Of a DNA stretch of 21,854 nucleotides, positions 6,339-12,228 are shown piece by piece. A program made the translations under genes and the position numbers. Location: positions 1 through 21,854 of the forward strand of contig CAXHFH010000032.1 of NCBI GenBank assembly GCA_964015995.1, written 5' to 3'. The notes beneath the pieces were generated by a model. It had not been told where the DNA came from and ran no database searches. It saw only the letters and a list, made by a program, of their open reading frames with translations. The stretch is from UBA1672 sp964015995. Lineage in GTDB: Bacteria > Pseudomonadota > Alphaproteobacteria > Micavibrionales > Micavibrionaceae. Position 1 is the stretch's first letter. Every line of letters starts with the position of its first letter.

Positions 6339-9300
6339 TTATTCGCTACATATAATCTCTAAATCAATATTTAAAGTTTCTTTTAGATAAGTAGATCCTG
6401 CTGCTAGTACTGACTTTTGATCATTCGTTAAGTTGGCCTTAGAAATTCCGGGCTGAGCAATTACCACCTTTGTTTTTATTGTTTTAAATCTTGATGCTTT
6501 TGACATTTTCGTTACATCTTTACCAGCGCCATTCAAGAAAAAGTTTTGCCCCAGTGATTTAGATCTTTTGTGATTTCTATCTAATATATGTTTGCATAGT
6601 TTTTTAAACTCGCCTGGCCATTTTGCAGAGCGGATGGCCTGTGAAGTAACTTCTACAACATCTTTAATTCTTGCTCCGGCATTAGCACCACCTGAAAATT
6701 TACAATGAATAAGAACAAGCTCTATGTGGTCGTCATGGTTTTTTATACACACAAGATCTGCTGCCTCATTGGCGCCGTCATCATCAAAAACAATGTCATA
6801 GCCATTATTAATATATTCTTGTGCGACATACCATTGAACAGATTCTTCTCTTTTAATGCCGTTCTTCCATATGGATTCTTTTGTGATATCGACCCCTACC
6901 CATTCCCAAACGTCAAAAAATTCTTCGGATATTATTAGGTCTTGAGGGTTGTGAGGTTTAATCAGTAAATTACCGTCTAGTTCACTTAGGTCCACATATC
7001 TTATTAGTGGTGGGTAATCATTGAAAAAATCGCAGATAGGGATTTCACGTGCTCCCATAACAAACGTAACCCTTGAGCTATCATCGTTGTCACTAAAGAC
7101 TTTATATTTTTCTACGGGTAGGAGCTCCATATAGTATTTTCCCCAAATAGACCCATCATCATGAACAATATTAAAATATACTCTGTTTTCTAAAAGACTT
7201 TGTTTTACAAATACCAAATCAAAGAGCAAAATTGCCTCTTCATTGGGGTGTTTTTTTATAAAAAGCCTATCTCCTTGTTGTCTGAAAATTTCATATGGCC
7301 ATTCTATACCTAAAGGCATAATGTCGGGTAGAGACGAAATTTCTTCGGGTATTAACACATTTTCGATTATCTGAGCTGTGTCTATTGTGTCGTCATTTAA
7401 TTTTCGACCTATGTTTTTTGTCCAGTTTACAAAATCTGGGATAGTTCCTGCTTTTCTAGGAGCCCAAATCCTTCCTTTTCTGGAACATCCGATAGAAACT
7501 TGTTGTCCATTTTCCCAGCCATGACCACTAAGATTGGCTTTAGCTCCATTGCCAGTTTCAGTAATGCTAAGAGCGTCTGTTACGCTAGCCCCTGTATACA
7601 TTGCGTAACTTAGGTTTCTTCTGCCATGTTTCGAAACGCCTAAGTTTTGGAACATCAATCGATTTATGCCACTTAAACATCTAAAAATTTTCTCTCCAAA
7701 AAACTGCTCCCCAGCCCCTACAGCTCTTGCCATGTTTTCGAAATTAGATTTTTTATTAGTAGAGTGAATGAAAAGAAGATTTTGTTCAGGGTTAAAGTTT
7801 ATAAGAAACAGGTCCCAATCAGTTTCTAATATTTCTTTTGAGCGCGTCCATTTTACGCCCTCACTCTTTTGGGTAACAAAAAATAATGTATTTTGTTCTT
7901 CGTTTAACCAAACTCTTGCTACGTCAAACCCTTTGGGTAGCCCGTCAAAAAAGCGCTTTGGATGGAACTCTGCCGCTTCGTATACTAGAGTACTCATTGC
8001 GGGTCTTAGCAAATGATGTGATACGCTTAATTGTTCTTCTTCTGAATTGTCATCCCCTTCAATTGCTATTGAACCATTTAAGAACTCGATCAATTTAGCA
8101 TGCTGTTGGGCTGCCTGAGAGCTCATTTCGCTAAGCAGGAAGTTCCAATCAGAGTCTTCACTGTATAGTCTTTCCAGGGCAAGGGAGAGATTTGTGTCGG
8201 CTATGTTTGCTACCACCGTTGCCTCTCCTAGGTTTAATCCTGAAGTTCTTGTAAATCTTCCAGTGAATTGTAGCATTACTGATAAACTTTTATGAGGGTC
8301 ATGAAGAGCACAAACCTTTAATTCAGGAAGGTCAAATCCTTCACCTAACATATCAACGCACACAACAATTTGTTTGTTACCACTTTTTATTTGTTCTAAA
8401 CGCTCGCTGCTATCATTGAAATTTGAATGAATCAAAATTGGATTTAAGTCTGTAGCTAGAGCTTCATATTTTTCCAGCACTTCTTCGGCTCTTTTTATAG
8501 TCTGGCATCGAGCCATGAGAATATGGTTAAACCCGTTTGCAAGGTCTCTTCTCAAAAGTTGCGTAGCTTGTTCTGCTATAGCAAGGTCTGCTTCTTCTGT
8601 CGTGAGTTCATGAATGGGAACGAAGTTTATCTTTTTAAAGTAACCATCTTCCTGTGCTGATTTGAGGGGGTAATCATAAATCACATCTCCGGCCACTAAT
8701 TTTCCATCTTCTCGAAAAGGCGTAGCAGTAAATAAAAGTACTTTTTTATTCTTGAAGCTTTCTTTGAGTTTCCCCCACGTCGCTGCCCCAACGTGATGAG
8801 CCTCATCTAGAATGAGCGTGTCGCATATATCACTTATCTGATCAGAAAAATTTTCTGCTGTGCCACCGGCAAGAGAAGAAACTGAACCGACCAAAACATT
8901 ACAATCTTCAAAAATTTTGAGATCTTCAGCTGTCTTTGGCCTGCTTTTAATTATCCCAACCACCGGGAAAGAGGTATTTTCAGGCATTAGGTCAAACTTC
9001 TTTAGCAAACCCAAGGTAATAAATTTTTCTGCAGTTTGCTCTCTTAGCGCTTTGGTTGGGACAGCTACTAACAGAGGAGAACATTGATAGGCACATAGCG
9101 CAGAAAGCATGGTTTCTGTTTTCCCGGTTCCTGTAGGCATTACGATTTTTGCGGGTTTGTTTTTTAAGCTCCAATGGGAGCCAATAGCATACAATCCTCC
9201 TAGCTGTGGCGGTCTTAATCCTTCATTTCCTGGAAGGACGTCACCATTATTTTCTGTTTTTTCAGGTTTGAATCGAAATGAATTTTCCCATGAATCTGCA

Positions 9301-9650
9301 GCAATTGTGGTGACAGCCTTTAAACCATCTTGGTTTATTTTATTTTTTATTTCGTTTAATTTTTTGTGTGACAGCCACTTGTAGAGGCCTTTTTCGGTAA
9401 CTCTTATTACCCCATCAGCTATTTCTGGAAGCTCAATTTTTTTTCTGGTTGTAAATACAATCTTTTCACCATTATCCAGCTCGATTAATTTTTCTGATAT
9501 TCTGGAAGAAATTTTGACTTCAGATATTGTTACTATTTCTACACTCTGTTCATCGCTAATAAGATGATATGCTGTGCCTATGTTGTATTTGATAGGTCCT
9601 AACAAGAGTTTTGGTAGAGTTATTTTTTGATTTTGATTAAATTCTTCCAT
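6339..9650 (-). CDS. DEAH-box SF2 helicase with C-terminal Mrr-like PD-(D/E)XK nuclease motif
   Basis: This 1103-aa protein has an N-terminal region (1-145) of unknown fold. The SF2 helicase core follows: Walker A MPTGTGKTE (171-179, K177), DEAH at 282-285, the TATP motif about 30 residues later, and motifs V-VI in VDMLGEGFDLP and QFTGRFTR (461-468). The region from about 500 to 930 is long and not recognised. Near the end, EAADLVCI (D965) and ELVLIHCK (977-984, K984) look like an Mrr-type nuclease, with HCK in place of the usual QxK. This architecture belongs to restriction or anti-phage translocating nucleases; DNA translocation and cleavage are inferred. The ATG at 9650 has a weak ribosome binding site. 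It is divergent from the HNH gene, with 75 bp between them. Confidence 0.85.
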   Translation of the reverse strand: MEEFNQNQKITLPKLLLGPIKYNIGTAYHLISDEQSVEIVTISEVKISSRISEKLIELDNGEKIVFTTRKKIELPEIADGVIRVTEKGLYKWLSHKKLNEIKNKINQDGLKAVTTIAADSWENSFRFKPEKTENNGDVLPGNEGLRPPQLGGLYAIGSHWSLKNKPAKIVMPTGTGKTETMLSALCAYQCSPLLVAVPTKALREQTAEKFITLGLLKKFDLMPENTSFPVVGIIKSRPKTAEDLKIFEDCNVLVGSVSSLAGGTAENFSDQISDICDTLILDEAHHVGAATWGKLKESFKNKKVLLFTATPFREDGKLVAGDVIYDYPLKSAQEDGYFKKINFVPIHELTTEEADLAIAEQATQLLRRDLANGFNHILMARCQTIKRAEEVLEKYEALATDLNPILIHSNFNDSSERLEQIKSGNKQIVVCVDMLGEGFDLPELKVCALHDPHKSLSVMLQFTGRFTRTSGLNLGEATVVANIADTNLSLALERLYSEDSDWNFLLSEMSSQAAQQHAKLIEFLNGSIAIEGDDNSEEEQLSVSHHLLRPAMSTLVYEAAEFHPKRFFDGLPKGFDVARVWLNEEQNTLFFVTQKSEGVKWTRSKEILETDWDLFLINFNPEQNLLFIHSTNKKSNFENMARAVGAGEQFFGEKIFRCLSGINRLMFQNLGVSKHGRRNLSYAMYTGASVTDALSITETGNGAKANLSGHGWENGQQVSIGCSRKGRIWAPRKAGTIPDFVNWTKNIGRKLNDDTIDTAQIIENVLIPEEISSLPDIMPLGIEWPYEIFRQQGDRLFIKKHPNEEAILLFDLVFVKQSLLENRVYFNIVHDDGSIWGKYYMELLPVEKYKVFSDNDDSSRVTFVMGAREIPICDFFNDYPPLIRYVDLSELDGNLLIKPHNPQDLIISEEFFDVWEWVGVDITKESIWKNGIKREESVQWYVAQEYINNGYDIVFDDDGANEAADLVCIKNHDDHIELVLIHCKFSGGANAGARIKDVVEVTSQAIRSAKWPGEFKKLCKHILDRNHKRSKSLGQNFFLNGAGKDVTKMSKASRFKTIKTKVVIAQPGISKANLTNDQKSVLAAGSTYLKETLNIDLEIICSE

Positions 9651-9725
9651 AACCTACACATGTTGTTTTGAGTTGCATTCTACTACTGAAAAACAACCAT
9701 TGCGAATCAATTAATAGGAATTTCC
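9651..9725. promoter_or_regulatory. Divergent promoter region with 8-bp inverted repeat
   Basis: This 75-bp spacer must hold the promoters of both the helicase (minus) and HNH (plus) genes. GTTGTTTT (9662-9669) and AAAACAAC (9690-9697) are perfect inverted arms 20 nt apart, positioned to act as one operator for both directions. The HNH start has AGGA 6 nt upstream. I could not assign -35/-10 boxes with confidence. Confidence 0.4.
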
Positions 9726-10844
9726 ATGACACTTACAAAGGATACTTGGTTAACCGATGTTTTGAACACGCTAACTAATCTTGGTGGTGAAGCGCATTAT
9801 GGCGAAATTTACAAAGAGGCTGAAAGAGTAAGGCGTTCTCGGGGCGCAACCTGGCCAGATAGTGCAAAGGCGGTAATACGCAGAACACTGGAAGAGCAGT
9901 CTAGTGATACTGATAGCTTTAAGGGCAAAGATTTGTTTTACAGCGCCAAGGGTATTGGCAAAGGTGTATGGGGTATACGACCCAACGACGATTTAAATCC
10001 GCCAGTGCAGGGCTATAATTTTCAAACAGGCGAACTGTACAATAGGAAAAACGACATTCACGCGAAGCTTGGAGGGAGCTACCAGGGGGGGATTTGCCCC
10101 AGCAAAAAGCATCCATATATCTTTTTGTTTACCGGCTCTATGGGGGAGCAATATGGGTATTCCGATGGTTGGGATGAAGATGGTCTTTTTAATTACACTG
10201 GTGAAGGTCAAATTGGAGATATGAGGTTTACCAATGGCAACAAAGCTATTAGGGATCATGTCCAAGATGGAAGAGATTTAATGCTGTTTCAGCAAAGAGG
10301 GAAAGGAAAATCATACAGATTTATGGGGCAATTTGTTTGTGTCGGTTACGAAACAAAACAGATTCCAGATAAGGCTAATGAGTTAAGAGAGGGGATTGTC
10401 TTTCAACTTAAAAATGTTGATGAGGATATTGAGTATGAGGATATTATCAAAGTCGTTGAAGTTCAAAATTTGGATACGAAAGAATTAAGAAAAAAAGCGT
10501 ATTCAGCGGTCACCAACACCAAAAAATCTAGGTCATGCGAAAGCAAAAGAACGTATTTTGAAAGGAACCAAAACATCAAAGACTATGTTTTGTCTCGTTC
10601 GCAGGGGTTATGTGAGTGTTGTGGAATACCCGCGCCGTTCTTTAAAAAAAACGGCACGCCATATCTGGAGCCTCACCACATTCATAAGCTATCAGATAAG
10701 GGATTAGATCATCCTCGTATGATGGCTGCGCTCACTCCTAATTGTCACAGGGAAATTCATCATGGAGCCAAAGGTGGTGAGATTGATGATCGGCTTGCTA
10801 AGGCGATTGCAGAAAAAGAAGATCTATTGGAAAAGGGTTTGTAA
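9726..10844 (+). CDS. ScoMcrA-like modification-dependent HNH endonuclease
   Basis: This 372-aa protein has three parts. Residues about 8-85 resemble a winged-helix (HARE-like) domain (GGEAHYGEIYKEAERV). Residues about 120-250 look like an SRA-type modified-base reader, with GYSDGWDEDGLFNYTGEGQ (144-162), GDMRFTNGNKAI and a DLMLFQ strand. Residues 290-346 are an HNH nuclease with zinc Cys C296 and C299, catalytic EPHH (H317/H318), C340 and IHHG (H345/H346). This order is that of ScoMcrA-type type IV restriction enzymes, which cut DNA carrying modified cytosine or phosphorothioate. The actual specificity here is unknown. It probably acts together with the divergent helicase-nuclease as the island's defence cargo. 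Confidence 0.85.
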   Translation: MTLTKDTWLTDVLNTLTNLGGEAHYGEIYKEAERVRRSRGATWPDSAKAVIRRTLEEQSSDTDSFKGKDLFYSAKGIGKGVWGIRPNDDLNPPVQGYNFQTGELYNRKNDIHAKLGGSYQGGICPSKKHPYIFLFTGSMGEQYGYSDGWDEDGLFNYTGEGQIGDMRFTNGNKAIRDHVQDGRDLMLFQQRGKGKSYRFMGQFVCVGYETKQIPDKANELREGIVFQLKNVDEDIEYEDIIKVVEVQNLDTKELRKKAYSAVTNTKKSRSCESKRTYFERNQNIKDYVLSRSQGLCECCGIPAPFFKKNGTPYLEPHHIHKLSDKGLDHPRMMAALTPNCHREIHHGAKGGEIDDRLAKAIAEKEDLLEKGL

Positions 10845-10912
10845 TATTTTTTACAGTAGTACACTTTCCCTTTTTCAAACTAACCAGCTGATCTAATTAC
10901 AAAGAGAAAAAT

Positions 10913-10946
10913 AACACGGGTTCGAATTCCACTATGGGATTCGAAC
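10913..10946. repeat. Inverted, degenerate copy of the tRNA-Glu 3' end
   Basis: On the plus strand, AACACGGGTTCGAAT (10913-10927) exactly equals the T-arm region of the tRNA-Glu at 11115-11190 read 5'->3', and the next 13 bases follow the acceptor end with a few differences. The orientation is opposite to the real tRNA. It is followed back to back by GGGATTCGAAC (10936-10946), so the whole is an inverted repeat with an 11-bp stem containing one mismatch. It looks like an old att remnant. Confidence 0.6.
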
Positions 10947-10968
10947 TGAGGACGAACTCAAAAACTCG

Positions 10969-10990
10969 ATGCCCCCAATTATGCCCCCAA
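10969..10990 (+). repeat. ATGCCCCCAA tandem repeats near the right end
   Basis: ATGCCCCCAA occurs at 10969-10978 and 10981-10990 with a 12-bp period. From general knowledge, similar GGGGGCAT doublets are often seen beside tRNA-integrated islands. They may be integrase arm-type sites of the right end; this is inferred. Confidence 0.4.
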
Positions 10991-11042
10991 AATGATTTCT
11001 TTGGATAATTTGTTCGCGGATGGTCGCGCTTAATCGCGTAAA

Positions 11043-11065
11043 TTTACTACTAATTTAGTAGTAAA
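11043..11065. promoter_or_regulatory. 11-bp perfect inverted repeat with 1-nt centre
   Basis: TTTACTACTAA (11043-11053) and TTAGTAGTAAA (11055-11065) are perfect inverted arms around a single T. The right arm is the start of the 28-bp terminal repeat. The dyad could be a recombinase- or regulator-binding site; the left end of the island has only the repeat, not this extended dyad. Confidence 0.5.
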
Positions 11066-11082
11066 AACAGCACTACGTTTTA
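11055..11082 (+). repeat. 28-bp terminal repeat, right copy
   Basis: This is the same 28 bp as 1498-1525 with one change (C for T at 11071). It lies 33 bp inside the tRNA end, and a run of nine G (11086-11094) sits between the repeat and the tRNA. No integrase gene follows this copy. Confidence 0.7.
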
Positions 11083-11114
11083 AGAGGGGGGGGGTGTTAA
11101 GTCATTGAAATAAT

Positions 11115-11190
11115 TGGCATCCCGTACGGGATTCGAACCCGTGTTGCCGCCGTGAAAGGGCGGTGTCCTAGGCCTCTAGACGAACGGGAC
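11115..11190 (-). tRNA. tRNA-Glu (anticodon UUC), CCA encoded
   Basis: The minus strand folds as a 76-nt cloverleaf. The acceptor is GTCCCGT/ACGGGAT, with a G1-U72 wobble as the terminal pair. The D-arm region is GTCTAGAGGCCTAGGAC. The anticodon stem CCGCC/GGCGG holds loop CTTTCAC (anticodon TTC). The T arm is ACGGG-TTCGAAT-CCCGT, then discriminator G and encoded CCA. The 3' half (11121-11158) is the element-supplied copy of the att core, so the integrated island restores a working tRNA. Confidence 0.97.
11121..11158 (-). repeat. attR: 38-bp core repeat inside tRNA-Glu
   Basis: Identical to 1352-1389. With the outer ATAATTGG stretch the similarity runs 11110-11158 against 1344-1389, with a 3-nt gap. 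It marks the crossover zone at the right end of the island. The crossover must lie between the anticodon loop and the acceptor end. Confidence 0.9.
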
Positions 11191-11204
11191 GCACGTAAGA
11201 TAAT

Positions 11205-11253
11205 GCCTGTTTAGACAGGCGTATTTATAATCAGTTACAGCACTACAAATCAA
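11205..11253 (-). promoter_or_regulatory. tRNA-Glu promoter with a palindrome at the start site
   Basis: On the minus strand, TTGATT (11248-11253) and TATAAA (11224-11229) with an 18-bp spacer make a good sigma70-type promoter for tRNA-Glu. GCCTGT-TTAG-ACAGGC (11205-11220) is a perfect 6-bp-stem palindrome covering the expected transcription start near 11217, so it may be an operator or a leader hairpin. Confidence 0.5.
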
Positions 11254-11337
11254 GCATTTCTTTAGTAAATTTTCATTTTTTATGTTTTTTTTGTATTTCA
11301 ACAAACTCAGCCATATTAAAACCCCATGAAACCTAAC

Positions 11338-11979
11338 CTAAAAACGGTAAGAAACACCTGCGCCGATAATCCATGGATCAATATCGACATCGCTAGCCTT
11401 TACGGCCCCGCTGCTTACGCTCGCATCAACGTTCAAGTCCAAATATTTAGCGTCTAAGTTAAATCCCCAATTATCATTTATCCAGTAATCAAAGCCAACC
11501 TGAGCCGCGAGACCAATGCCATTATCAACATTGAAGTCGGATACGCCTGTGGCATTATCTTCACCATAAAAGACTGAATAGTTAAGACCAGCGCCAATGT
11601 AAGGGCTGAATTTTTTATCAGGAGTAAAATGATATTGAAGTGTTAAAGTCGGTGGCAATATCCATGTATCACCTAAATCACTGCCACCTGCACTGACAGT
11701 GTGCTTTGCCGTTGCCGCGATAAGCTCAGCAGCCACATGTTCAGTGAAAAAATACGTTACATCAATTTCCGGTGTGAACGCATTATCAACATCTGTGCCG
11801 ACTGATGTCCCATCAACGTTACCATCGCCATCTGCAAAAACCCCGATAGCTCTGAGACGGATCTGGAAACGCTCCTTCGCGAAATACCCATCACCAAGAT
11901 CTTTTGCCTGAACTGGCATAGCTGCCATAGTCATTCCTGCAACACCTGCCATAAAAACATATTTTGATACAGTTCTCAT
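11338..11979 (-). CDS. ompW: OmpW family outer-membrane beta-barrel protein
   Basis: This 213-aa protein has a Sec signal peptide (residues 1-25, ending MPVQA before KDLGDGYF). The mature protein has the OmpW pattern: RLRAIGVFADGDG at the first strand, TPEIDVTYFFTEHVAAELIAA, LPPTLTLQYHF, SPYIGAGLNYSVFY and terminal GAGVSYRF, whose final Phe is the Bam targeting signal. OmpW forms an eight-stranded barrel with a narrow hydrophobic channel for small hydrophobic compounds. In enterobacteria it is linked to FNR control and anaerobic growth. Here a perfect FNR box lies 63-76 nt upstream of the start, consistent with joint control with the neighbouring oxidase operon. Confidence 0.92.
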   Translation of the reverse strand: MRTVSKYVFMAGVAGMTMAAMPVQAKDLGDGYFAKERFQIRLRAIGVFADGDGNVDGTSVGTDVDNAFTPEIDVTYFFTEHVAAELIAATAKHTVSAGGSDLGDTWILPPTLTLQYHFTPDKKFSPYIGAGLNYSVFYGEDNATGVSDFNVDNGIGLAAQVGFDYWINDNWGFNLDAKYLDLNVDASVSSGAVKASDVDIDPWIIGAGVSYRF

Positions 11980-12041
11980 TTCACTTAACTCCTGCTTTTT
12001 AAAATCTGCCCGGAGTATGCGTGCGCAGTCATAAAAACTAA

Positions 12042-12055
12042 TTGATTAAAGTCAA
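12042..12055. promoter_or_regulatory. FNR/FixK box upstream of ompW
   Basis: TTGA-TTAAAG-TCAA is a perfect TTGA-N6-TCAA dyad centred 70 bp upstream of the ompW ATG. It overlaps the last codons of ccoS, so its only suitably placed target is ompW (minus strand). Confidence 0.75.
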
Positions 12056-12228
12056 TTATCGTCTTGTTTCTCATTGTTTTTTTGATCTTTTTCTTCATCA
12101 ATTAAAATGCGTCTTGCAGCCCCTTCCAGATCATCATATTGACCGGATTTAAGACTCCAGACAAAGGCGCCCAGACCAAGCAAACCCAGAAACAAAGCCA
12201 CAGGAATAAGATAAATAAGAACACTCAT
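12052..12228 (-). CDS. ccoS: cbb3 oxidase maturation protein CcoS
   Basis: This 58-aa protein was found by reading the minus strand after ccoI. It begins MSVLIYLIPVALFLGLLGLG, a single membrane span, followed by AFVWSLKSGQYDDLEGAARR, the CcoS/FixS signature (WxxKxGQYDDLEGxAxRIL), and a charged tail. CcoS is needed to insert haem b and Cu into the CcoN catalytic subunit in several proteobacteria. Its ATG overlaps the ccoI stop (ATGA), so it is translationally coupled and is the last gene of the operon. Confidence 0.93.
   Translation of the reverse strand: MSVLIYLIPVALFLGLLGLGAFVWSLKSGQYDDLEGAARRILIDEEKDQKNNEKQDDN

Larger units (their letters stand above)
1352..11158. mobile_element. tRNA-Glu-integrated genomic island, about 9.8 kb
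   Basis: The limits are the 38-bp exact direct repeats (1352-1389 and 11121-11158), whose starts are 9769 bp apart. A tyrosine integrase lies next to the left repeat, and the repeat derives from a tRNA 3' end, the usual target of such integrases. The cargo order is int, HEPN-like?, unknown, AlpA-like, structured DNA, DUF736, Rep/relaxase-like, then divergent helicase-nuclease and HNH genes. No type IV secretion, capsid or portal gene is present, so transfer would need a helper. Rep plus excisionase suggests a circular, possibly replicating excised form. The backbone genes greB and ompW outside the repeats are ordinary host genes. Confidence 0.9.

Noticed and set aside
10909..11115. CRISPR-like or tRNA gene array at the right end
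   Set aside because: The repeats are two or three short pieces of unequal spacing, and the tRNA-like pieces cannot fold as full cloverleafs.
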